Assembly (NCBI RefSeq): GCF_040712315.1
Contig: NC_134023.1
Span: 65,797,257-65,861,256, forward strand
Direction of reading: 5' to 3'
Origin: Castanea sativa
Taxonomy: Eukaryota > Streptophyta > Magnoliopsida > Fagales > Fagaceae
Length of the DNA: 64,000 nt
Shown here: positions 23,321-36,300 of the stretch, one piece after another
Numbering within the stretch: the first letter of the stretch is position 1
Layout of the letters: every line of letters begins with the position of its first letter
Program-made: the position numbers and the translations under genes
Notes under the pieces: model-generated
Seen by the model: the letters and a program-made list of their open reading frames with translations, nothing else
Databases searched by the model: none
What the model was told of the DNA's origin: nothing

Positions 23321-24327
23321 TTAGAGAGTAACCACCTTGTTGGCTGGCTGAGGCACCTTCCTAAAAGCCCTTATAAGATCAAAGTAGAGCGGAAACTGTG
23401 ATATGGCATAAAAAGTTATTGGCAGACATGTCACCACATACACTGGAAGCGCCTTGTCTTTTAGTTTATCCTTAAGCACAAAGAAATGTCCCGCACAAAA
23501 AGAAACCAACATTGCCGCAATGGATAAAAAGAGTGAAGTTAAGCCAAACAGTAGTTTCTTGGGTAGAGAGCTACGGAAATCTTTCTCTTGGTACCTTGAA
23601 GTCAGGATGGCAAGGAACAAGAACAAGGCGGTTACAGAGACACACAGTGCAACGAGTGAGGAGATGGCAAAGATGTCAAATGCTGCATGTTTTTCGAGGA
23701 TTGGCGTACCATTATTCTCCCTGACACCACCTGGGAAAGTGGTCGACGCTGCAAAGGCAACAGTGGCAATGAGTGCAGCTACAACTGAGCAAGATTCAGA
23801 GGTTTTGTTTAGCCACTCGCCTCCATCTTTGACAAGGTCCTTGTGGGTATCAGTGAAGATATCTGCTGGGGTCATATCCTTATCGTTGGTTTCGTAAAGT
23901 AAGTATTGGGGCACATTATTTTTCACAAACTGCATTAAAAAAAATATACACACACAATTTGATTATGAATTATACTTGCAATGGCGGAAAAAATAATGTC
24001 ATGCTAAGAAAAATTAAAGTGCATTGTCAATCAATGGAGCCAAGTCCTCTCTCACTTGCAATTTTTTGCTAGCTTCACAAACTGCATTAACTAATACATA
24101 CACACACAATTTGATTATGAATTATACTTGCAATGGTGGAAAAAGTAATGTCATGGTAAGAAAATTAAAGTGCATTGTCAATTAATGGAGCCAAGTCCTC
24201 TCTCACTTGCAATTTTTTGCTAGCTAGGGTGGTGTATATTACGCACACCCTTTTATACAAAATCAAATTCCACATAAATTGTGACTTGAATTCCCATATT
24301 TTAACTTCAAGTTACTATTTATGGGCA

Positions 24328-24364
<37 letters not shown>

Positions 24365-27300
24365 GTGGGGGGGGGGGGGGGGGGAATGTGTATAATAGGT
24401 TGTGCAAACTTGTTTTTACCCCTTTTGCTAATATATTTTAACATTATATTATAGATCCGGCCTCTTTAGTCATGTCATCATTTTTATTTTTATTGGAAAT
24501 AGATCAATATTATGAATTGCCACACTATTATATCCATAAATTAGAATGAAATCACCATAATTTATTCTATTTCAAATGGAATAGAGAGGATTTTATCCCC
24601 ACCAAGAAATTACTTTTTTTTAGAGATAGTTTCAACCTATCATGTCCACTTTTAATGATAACTATTTATTATCAAACCAAAACACTAATTAACTTTTTGG
24701 TATATGTGAGGATTGAACCCCCACATAAGTTACTCAGTCGTGCAAATATGTGTGGTATTGGACATATAAGTGAAAAAAGAAATTGATAAAAGTGATTTGT
24801 CTTAGTTCAATTGATGAGGCAAAGAAACCATATTCAACGACTTTATAGTTTTCCTGCTTTTAATAAGACGGTCTATTTCATGAATATTGAGTTTTAGGCA
24901 AGAGTACAGGCAGGAGTGATGAGGAGGGAATTGGTCCCTACTCCTCCTTTGAGGACTCCAATCATATTATGTGAGATAAGGAAGCATCTATCCATCTTGA
25001 AGTGTTTGAACAATTATTTCCTTTATCATAAGAACCTAGTGGTTTCTAAGGATGGATAAAAATTGTAACGAAATTGACTTAATTCAAGGTAATCACTTTC
25101 CATAGAGAGATATTAAGAGAAAGAAAGGGGAAATGCAATAAGCAATCAATTGATTATTCTTCAATGAGTGGAAATGTCATAAAGTAGGTATTTATAGAAC
25201 TATAAAACTATTCTATTGGCCCACATGACCTTATTCTAATAGTTCTATTATTTTTCATATGCATTAATAATTCTAACATATGATAAATGTAATTAACATG
25301 TTTAAAATTGTAACTAACTAACCAATTAACTAACTAAATACCTAACTAACTAGATACAATATTACAACAGTTATTACCTATATACTTATATTGTTACTAA
25401 AACTCTACAAGTAAAAAGTCCCCCTAATCAGTGGCTACTTTAGTTTCTATATATGTACGTAGAGTTCAAAAATACAACAATTAAGGCCTATATATGAGTC
25501 TGATGCACTTATATAAAATGTTGGGTCCAACCCACATTTAAAAATAAAAATAAACAAATTAACTAATGGCCTATGTTGGGTTCTAAGACTTTAGGTTTAA
25601 ATGTATTAGAATTTTAATTTGTAATGTTGGCAAACCATAATCAAAACGTTTAGTCTTGTTTTAGACTTGCTCAAAGTACATTTAAGTGTAAAGTTGGAAT
25701 CGAGTGTACAGTAGGATTTACTGTGTAAATCTGTCTGGCTCGATCGATCGATCGAAGCTCGTGCAGATTATTTTTCTGCAGAATTTTTCAACTCAGCCAA
25801 GCCCATTTGACATGTAGGGTTTTATGTTTTGTCTTAAGTATAAAAGGGAAAACTCTAGCCACGTTTTGAGGTTGCTCTTTATACTGTGTGTGTGAATCTC
25901 TTGTGAGATCTAGAGATGTTTGCCTTCACATACACTTAGGGTTATCAAGATTTAGATTGATGTCAAGAGCTTGGTGATTAATTTAGTTGTAGATTCAAGA
26001 GCTTAAAGATATACAAGCGGGAGTGCTTGTGCTTGCTGGGAATCCAAGAAAGAAGTAGTACGTGAACTCGGAGCTGTTACGTGGTCATGGTAGTAAGTTA
26101 CCTACTCGAGGTAGCAATAGGATGTTAGTAGTCTAAGTCGCTATTGTGTAAACTTCAATTCTTTCATAGTGGATTTGTTTTACCTTGAGGATAGCTAGGT
26201 TAAATCCTCCCCAAGTTTTTTACCGGTTTGGTTTTCCTGGGTTATCATATCGTTGTGTTCTTTATTTTTCGCACTTTACAATGATATGATTTATATGTGT
26301 TAACCTAAATCTGCATAATTTACCTAAGTTAATCACTTGGCTAAATAATTAGGTTAATCTAGTTGTGTTTAAGGGGGTCTAAAAACGTACAGCCCATATA
26401 GGTTTTATATTTTCACTTATTTTTGTACAACATCTTTACTGCAGAATCCATTTAAAATTAAAAAAAAAAAAAAAAAAAAACAAAGCAAAACATGACATGT
26501 GTCAATAAAAGATTGCCACATTAACTTTTTACTTAAAATTCAATACATCCTACTACACCTAATAACATCTCAATAAACTCCCAATTTGATTAGATTCTCA
26601 TATGGGTATCAAAATTGATTGAGTATGGTTGTATTTATTCTTTAATACATATGTGATAAGATGACATGGCACGTTGGGATTGAAAGGTGTAAAACTTTGG
26701 TTTTATACAACATCCTTATAGAATTTAAACTCTACTAAGAAAGGTGTCTCATTTTTTATTTCAGTAAATGCTACAAATACAACAATTTTCACAACAGTTA
26801 AATTGAAAATTTTTTATTGGTTTTTAATTAGGGCTGTCATTGACAACAGTTTGTTATCTACCATTAACAACGTGCAATTTGACACTTGTGAAATATTTTG
26901 TGTAAATTGGGGTTTCTAGAGTTATTATTTTTATTTTTGGTTTCTTATTTCGTTTTTACAATATAGTAAAGTACTTTTTAAGGATTTTCTACTATGTTCT
27001 AATTTTAATAATTGGGAACGAAACTACCAATAACAATAACAAGGAAATAAAAATTAGATGATAAAGAAGAAAGATTGAGAATTATACAACTTCTTCAAAA
27101 AAGGGCACAAATGAATTAACTTCTTTAAAATTTTCATATGCATTTTTAAACTATTAATTCTTGTACATTTACTACTTTTAAGTTATTATGGATATATATT
27201 ATAAAGAAGAAACTAAATTTTTAGAACAATGGAATTTTTATTGAAATTTATACATTAATTATTAATAAGTATTGATAAGAAGATTATTTTACTTCCAATG

Positions 27301-30300
27301 AATTGAAAGTAGTTTTAAATAGACTTTAAATGAACTAAAAGTAGTTTTAGATGGACTTAAAAGTATTTTTAAATTGGAGTAAGACTTTGCACAAAATTAA
27401 AACATGCAAAATCTAATTATAATGATGTTGGAAAAAGTTTGACAATAAACTTGGTGGTAATCTAAAACTAGAAATTCATTTAATATCTTTTTTTTAATGT
27501 GAATTTTGAAAAATTTATTATTGAATTACATTTTCTTCTTACATCGTCTATACTTACAAAAGTTTTAGAAGATCAAAGATCAATAGCTATGTCATTCAAT
27601 CAAATATTTAAATTTTAAATTTTTGTAGTCTAAAATTATGCATAAAAAATTTGTTTATCTATCGAATAGTAAATAATATCTGATTAGTACAAAATTTGAC
27701 ATGTGTGTTAAGAACATAGAGAACATGCAATCCAGCAGTTAGATTTTCAAAATATGTAATTAACCTTGTTAATTTTTTATCGGAAGTTGTAATCTTAGTT
27801 TACAACTAAATTTGTAACAAAACTTTATCTATAAAGAATCATCCTACTCACTTTGTAGTAAGCTATAGTTTCGAGTTCATACCTCGTACCACTTGATTTC
27901 CCATTGCATTTGCAATGCGGCCCCGGGAATTATCCAATGCTTATGCTCTCTAAGCATAGCTGCAAGATGCAATGCACTATTGCCGTATGTGTCCTTGGTT
28001 TGAAACATGCTATCTCTCCGTAAATTGCTCTTGAGCAATAGCTCGTATACACGGGGTTGTCTGTGCTCCACTACCCAGAGTATCATATTTTTGCTGTCAC
28101 TTGTATCATGGATGGCCATCGGGAATTTTTTCAGTATTTCCTCGACCATTTCCGTGATACCATTACATGCCGCAAATAATAAGGATGTCCCTTCTTTTGG
28201 CATGGTAAGTTTAGGAATCTCTTCCTTTCCTGCCAATTGCAAAAGGTAGATTAAATTCAAGCATATTATTTGGAATGTGACTGACAAATGTAAGAGTTGA
28301 GGTGCTACTCTTCGGTTTTGCAAGTTCAGACACGTTTGACACGAAGGAAATAGGTTAGCTCATGCCTTAACTAAGAGAGGAAAACAGTTTTATCTACAAA
28401 CACGGATGTATAGGTATAATCAAGGGAGTCAATTTCATACCGAAAACCGTTTCAGTTTGGTCAGAGAAACGAAATATTTTAGTACCGGTTAATACTGGTG
28501 TATGGTTTTGAGATTACCGCACCTTATAAATTATATTCATATATATATATATAAAAATTTTTATATATATATATATATATATATTATTTCATGTAATAAT
28601 GTATTTATTTAATTATTTGGTAAAAGTCTATCTAATTTGTTATGGATTTTTTCAAATGCAAGTTCCTCAACCTAAAATAACATTAAAAAATAATCTGAAA
28701 AAGATTATAAGTTTTGAATAATAATAATAATAATAATTTAATGAGAATAGTAGTAGTAAAAAAGATGGTAACGTAGGGATTTGGTGAAAGCATTAAATGG
28801 TTTGGTAAAAACTTCATTCAAGAAACCAACCTGTCTTCCACTTTAATCAAATGTTCCAAGTTCCAAAATGCTTTTCTAGCTTTTCCACTCACACATGCCT
28901 CACGCCTCTCTCCTTTGTCATTCCTTTGGTTTGTAAATCTCAGAATACTCTCTGTTTCTCTATCTTTGTTGCAAGCTTTCAGCCTCATTATCAAAGCTCT
29001 AGTGTCGTCGTTCATTGCATATCAGAAGTCAGAACGTACGATGACGCGACAGAGGAAGTTCGACTGTTGTGAGGAGGTGTTTTTGGCCATTGGTTGGTAT
29101 GGGCCTGATATCCACTAACCGGCCCAAATCCGGTATTTATACCGGTAAGGCTGAAACAACTCCGGTATGGCCAGTATTAAAATCAGTACGAAATCAAAGT
29201 GTTTCTCTACCAGACAAGCTACTGAAATGGTAAATACTGGTGATACCGGTCAGAACAGTACGAAATCAACTCCCTAAGTAGAATCCCTACATAGTGATTT
29301 GGATGTTGTATTCCAATTAGATTTAGCGTGCACTTGCGTGCAAATTATTGTGCGTTTGTGTTTTTAGTTGGGTCTCATAGCACTATTCATGACCCAGCCA
29401 AAAACTCTGCAAAAATGCAGATAAGTGGCACTGTTCACAACCCACGACACTATTTATCATTAAAAATTATTTTACTATCGTATTTTCAGTAATAAGTTTT
29501 CAATTTTTAACAAAATAAATAATATCCAAACAGACCCTTACTTTAATAAAATTAGCTTACTTCTTTCTAAAATAAATTTCAAGCACATAGTCACATGCTT
29601 TAAAAAAGCATAGATAATATTGTCTTTTATTAAAAGGAATTTAATTTAAAGTAGAATATATATGTTTTGATTTGATAGAAGAAACGAATATACCAAATTG
29701 TATCTAAATATTCTTATCTATTTATATAGCTGATAAGTTCACTGGCAACTGTTGAGCCCATTTTGATTAGATATGGAGGGTAATTTGATCATAATTAAGA
29801 GTATGCATGAGTCAAATTGGATTATAACGAGGGTTTTTTTTTTTTTTTTAAATCTAAGCTAACATGGTCGGATTGAAAAAAACTCAATCCAGTCCATCAT
29901 AGAGTTCCAACCCAACCCATGTGAATCAGGTTTGACCCACATATTTGATAGATTTTTTTTTTTAATAAAAAAAAATTAAGCATTACAACAACATATTTCT
30001 AAGATTACCCAAACATATAATAGCAGATTTATAACCATATTTGTGTTTGTTAATCAAATCAAATCCGAACATGACAGTAAATTAACAAAAATAATAGCAA
30101 ATTTATAACATGTTAAACATGAGCATAGTAATAAATGAACACAAACTATTTTATTAGTACATCAAATCAACACAAATAACAACAAATTTATGATATTTTA
30201 AATATATATTAAATATAAAAGGAATTGGGCTAGACAAATTTGTGAATTTGCTAACCATTACTCGACCCAATCTATCGGATTGAGTTGAATAGGATCGATT

Positions 30301-33300
30301 ATGGCAGATCGGTGGTTGGTTGCACACCCCTAATCATAATTCATAACAAATACTATTTTGTGTTTAAGTGAATTTATTTTGTATAAAAAAATAAGTTAGA
30401 TAAAAATTAATTATATTTAAAAAATTGAGAAAATATTTCTTGTAGCAATTAATTATACCAAGTCATCTATGTACCAGCATGAGTGAATGGGAGAAACATT
30501 GTTTGTTATATTGATAATAATTTTGTATAAGATATTTGTTCTATGTAAAAGTAAAAGATTTTAGAAAATTGTACATAAAAAAAAATATAAAAAAAAAATC
30601 AACCGAAAAGGCCAAGGGAGTTCTGTATTGGAGAGTAGTGAATTACCTACATCTTTCTTGAGAATATTTTCAATTTTTTCAACCAATTGGGTGAATCCTG
30701 CATTTTTGACATATAGGGTCTGTCTAGATACCGCTTATTTTGCTGAAAATTTATTGCTAAAAATACTGTAGCAAAATATTTTTTAAAAGGCAAAATACTG
30801 TTCACACATTTTTCAGGTGTTGGCTGATCCATGAACAATGCCATGGGACTAGCAAAAAAAAAAAAAAACGCAAACACATAAACATTTCTAGGCAAACACA
30901 TGCATAAAAGAATAACATGAGCATTTGCCTTAAAATTAAATCTAGTAAATTTCAATAACATCACCAAGAAGTTCAATAAATTGAACTAATGTATGAATTG
31001 TTAGTGACACGATTAGAAATGCAACAAAACTCGGGTAGAAAAGAAAGAAATATGCAAGAGGAAAATAATAGTCAACATATTTAATTAGAGAACGGTAAGT
31101 AGTGTTATGCCCTTCCACCTCTCTTTCTCAATCTCTAATCTTTACGGTGTCCCTGCCAAAACACTTCGTTCAATTATTTATTTATTTATTATTTTTTTTT
31201 ATACAAGATAGAATTTCTACTCTAGTCTAATCTAAGTGTTTATGTGTGTGAAGCTCCCTCCTAGAGATTTAAACCCCGGCCCTTGCTCCCCACAAGCACA
31301 AGCACAAGCACTTATACTTGTGGAGTGACCATCACACCAAAACATTCTTGATTCAAATCCTATGGACACCCCATCATCAATCAGAAGAGTCGCAAGGTCA
31401 CAGGCATTGGCTGCTTCGAAAAACAACAACAACATTCCTATATGAAGTGAGTGTTTCTTTTTCTTTCAAACAGTCATAGGCTGAAAGAAAATGGGTTTAT
31501 TCTATTTCTTGAATTGGTGGTTTTCCACTCCCAAAAAAAAAAAAAAATCAAGATTTTGATATTCAGGAAAATGGGTTTTATATATATAATCGTTTTCTTG
31601 TTTTGATGGTTTCTTAGGGAAGATGGATGATTCTTTTGAAAAGGGTCTCTGAAAATCAAGGCAAAGAAGTGTTAAACATCAGCAAGATTGAGAAAGAAAT
31701 TTATAAACTAAAAGCCAAACCCACAAAATCAACCAAAACTAAAAGCTAAACCCAAAATTTTTTAACACAAACCCAAACCAAAAACTAAACCCAGAAATCT
31801 TGGACATAAACCCACAGCCACTGCAACCAAAAATTAAAACCAGATCAAACACACTACAAATTTCTTTCTCAATCTTTTCTATCCTTTTGGCAGTTTTGTT
31901 TGGATTGATAGGCTTGAGGATGTTCTTATGAAAATGAAGATATTTATATTAAAATTGAGAAAATATTTCTTGTAGCAATTAATTATACCTAGCCATCTAT
32001 CTACCAACATGAGTGAAGGGGAGAAACATTGGTTGTTATATTGATAATAATTTGGTATAAGATATTTGTTCTATCTAAATATAAAATATTTTAGAAAATC
32101 GTACATAAAAAAAAAAAAAAAAAAAAAAACCGAAAAGGCCAGGGAGTTCTGTATTGGAGAGTAGTGAATTACCTGCATCTTTCTTGTTCTCTTTTTTTTC
32201 CGGTTGGTCAGAGGGTGGATGCACGGGAATATTATCAATTTTTTTCTCCTCTTCCGGCGGATTATTTTCATCAATATTCCACATATAAAACCAACTGTAT
32301 GAATTGCTATCCTCGTAATCTTCCTCGTTTTTTACCTTGTCCTTGCTTGGTGTTAGAAAAGGGTTCGTCCCTTTTTCGAAGTACTGATGTGGGTTCAAAC
32401 GTTCTATGACTACTTGCATAATTTTAACTGACAATATGTGCTTCTCTTTTAACTTCCTTATTTCCGTTGTTCCTTGTAATCATAAAACAGTAAATATATT
32501 ATGAAGAGGCAAATATGTCAATAAACACATAATTAGGTGAATTATATATGTGTATGTGTGTGTGTGGTGTACACTTCCTATGTATATACACAGGAAGAAA
32601 TAGAAAGTAAGAAAATCTAAAAATTAATACAGTGGCATACCACCATATCCAAGCATGACCGGTATTGGCATGGATACAAATTTGAGAATCTCAAAGCAGC
32701 CACGAAAATACTCCAGAGCTATATTAAGTAAAGACAACCAATATTAGGACATTAGAGTCACTAGACCATAATAAATTTTCCATTTAGAATTCTTTAAAAT
32801 TTCACAAACACAATTAGTATAGTTTGCATTCCTCACCTTTTTGTTTGGGAATAACATTCGGTCCAGTGGCATCCTCTTTTTTTTCTTTCGATGAAACAGT
32901 GGGATTCTCTTTTTTTTCTTTTGATGATACAGTGGGATCCTCTTTTTTCTCTTTTGATGAAACAGTGGGATCCTCTACATCTGCCTTCCTTTCTTGGTTT
33001 TCTGGTTTTCTATTTATTTTTTGATTGATAATCACTACAAAAGAAAATATCTCAGTTATATAAAATAACGCACACGGCAATTAAAAGAAATTAAAAAAGA
33101 AAGAAAGAAAGAAAAAAAAAAAAAACTGTTTTGCTTCGGGTGGACAGTTTTCTTAGCATGGTTTTAAAAAATTTAATAGATTTCAGTTTATTTTTTTATA
33201 AGACCCTAATTTTTATATTTTACAAAAACACTTTTAAAACATCTCATATCAAATTATATAGGCAATTTTTAAATATATATGCAAATTTGGCACCTTATGG

Positions 33301-36300
33301 TATTTTACATACAATGACATGAGTTCTCTTATCCATTATGGCATAATATGATAGTTCATATGTCTATTTACATGTGTCTTTTATATTATTTTATACATCA
33401 ATAGTTGCGATGAGGGAGATAAAGATGTGACTCAGTTGAGTTATCAAGTTCTTGGCCAATTCACATGTATTTTTAATCATATAACCATTTTTTTATTTTA
33501 TAATTCACTAATTACAACTGGTTGAAGAGATTTAAACATTTAATGTCTTTGTTGGAAATGTTATGAGAGCTGCCAAACAAATGGGCTACAAAGCTCTTGG
33601 GTTTTAACTAATCACATAACCATTAAACTATTTAAGTTAGTCTTAATAAAAATATCATGTAATTAAAAGTCCTCAAAGAGAGGGACAGCTCAACAAGATT
33701 AACGTTTAGGTGATAGCTTTAAATAAGTAAGAAAAATGCATATGAATTTCTTACATTTTAGCCGGAAGAACTTTTTTAAAAGAAAAAAAAAAGTAGGTAC
33801 GAAATATACTTTATTTTAGGTTTTCATATGCAAGTATAGTATTATATTTTAGGATCAAGATTATGGACCTTAATTTTATTTTCAAAATTTCTTCTCAAAA
33901 AAAGATTATGGGGTTTTTTTGTTTGGGGGTCCTATATAAACAATTGCCTAAATTGAATGAGGAATTAAGGATTGAGCCAGCGCTAGCCTTGCTAGCTAGT
34001 AGATAGTCTTTTCAATCTTTGTCATTTATATGCTGAAATTTTAATAATTTATTAATATGCATTTTTCAATTAGCACTCAAATCTGTGTATTTTCAGCCTA
34101 TACAACATATATGTGTAATGTGTTTAATGCTTAAAAAGTTGCATTATTCGTTTCTCATATAACCAGAGGGTAGCTTTTGATTTCATATTTAATTTTTAAG
34201 TTCTTAATATCATTGAAAGAAGGGGATGAATATGCTAAACTTAGATATTTAAATGATGTATCCTACAAAAATTCGGTTTCATGTCATAGGTCTCTAAACA
34301 ATCTTTAGTTCCCAAGATATCATTATCTGTCACAGCAGTGCCTTTAAGATCAGTCACATTCTATGAAAGAAAAGGATTCACTTCACTTACCAAATATTGC
34401 ACGGGCACCTTTCCACAAGGACCACAACAATTCAAGGAAGTTGATGCATGCTCGGTAGTTATCCGGAAATATTTGACTTTGTTGGCCTTTGCATTTTTTA
34501 ATCAATCGATCTCTATCGATTACTTTAAGCGCATCAACAGTTATCCCTTCCAAACAACAACAGAGGATAATGACAACATAACCGGGGACAGAAGGTAATG
34601 ATGCAAGAAAAAATGTTAGTTATATTCGCACTTATATCTTGAAAGAATTAGTCAAGTTGTAATTGAGACTCATTGTAATCATTTATAAACTCAAGCTCCA
34701 TGTAGTAAACATGTGTGGAATTTGATACACGACTCACATAACACACACTCAAATCAATTCATTCAAATCAAATCCACACAATTCGAGGTAGGTATCATAC
34801 ATTTTGTGTTGGTTATTAACAAGATTCTGATCTATGTAGACGAATGTGCACATTAATATTGTTATAATATACTTTGTGTGAATTGAAAGCTTTCGTAACC
34901 AATTAAGGAACCAATTTGAAAGCAAACTCAAATTTAAGGGGCGTTTTAACCTCTTTTCTTTTTTTGTTCCCTTTTCTAACAGATAGGAAAAGTGCATGGT
35001 TCCTACTCCTATGCTAATGGTGGTGCCGGCACAAGGTACAAGCCTCCAATTATACGCATATATGGGAGAAAGAACAAAAAGAAGACAACTCAACTTGTGG
35101 CCTTATGGATGGAGCCTGCTAGTAATTGGGCTTGAAGATTAAGCAAACCCGAGCATTTAATAATTAGAGGTTTTTTTTTTTTTAAGCATTTTATTGTTAG
35201 CTATTTAAGCACTTTTTCTGATTATTGTAAGACAGCTTTTGAGAATTATAAAAACGTGTGTTTCTTTTACACTGGTGCTGACTCCAGTTTTGCTTGGTGC
35301 TGACTCCAGTTTTGCTTGGTGCTAACTCCAAGCAACCCTTAGGTGCTGACTCCTAGGGTTTATTTTTCGTTCTATTGTTGTTTAATTGTACCATTGAAAT
35401 AGTGTGGTTGTCCTACGTCAAATGGAGCTTGAGATTGTTCTTAAAACTTAGTTACTAACATTTTTCTTGAATTTTGGGAACTATAGATCATGGAATGTTT
35501 TGATGGATTGTTGAACAATTGGAGAACGTGTTTTGAAAGATGAGGTGATAGATGTGTTAGGTTCTAAAATTTTAGAATAATTGGCAAACCATGAGCACAA
35601 ACTTGTCTAGATATAGATTTTAGAGTCTATAAGATTTATTAGACATTACTCAAGGTGTTACAAGTCAGAACACAAGAACATACAAGCTGCAGAAAGAATA
35701 ATTTGAAACATGCGAGGTTCGACTGATCAAAAGACAGGCTCGATCAATCGAAACATAGGTCTGCAGAATTTTAATTAAGCCCATCAACCCGTTAAGCTCA
35801 TTAAGTGATTAGGGTTTCAGATCTATTTCACATAGTATTTAAAGGAAACTCTAAGACACGTTTTGAGAAGACTTTGGAGGTTCTCTTATGAGACCTAAAA
35901 TGTATTGTACCTTCCTCTTTCAAAGTCACTATTGGAAATTATTCTCATACCATTATAACTGGTAGATCTAAAATTGCTGCAACAAGATCGACATCACCAA
36001 ATGATTTAAACCTTCAAGGGTGGTCTTGGAGTCACAAACTAGAGAGTTTGTGTTGCTAAACCTTTGAGTGAGATTTCAAAGTCATAAGCATGGGTGCTTG
36101 TATTGTGCAAATCCAAGAGAGAAAGAGTCTGTAGATTCGGAGCTTGCACGTGATTGTATCAGTAAGTTACTATTGAAGATAACAATAGATTTAGGGTTAA
36201 ATCTTTTGTAAAAATTTCAATTCTCTATTCGTGGATTTGTTTGCCTTGAGGATAGGTCAGGTTAAGGTTAAATCCTCCCGAGATTTTTTACCTTGAAATT

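Noticed and set aside
23454..23897. 147-residue plus-strand ORF
   Set aside because: Shadow of the PGG exon on the opposite strand.
30647..30976. 109-residue minus ORF as a gene
   Set aside because: Only 30647-30697 has a splice-supported frame of the ankyrin gene, in a different reading frame; the rest is MITE.
35274..35355. Centromere-like satellite
   Set aside because: Only about four short units; a local minisatellite inside a transposon insertion.
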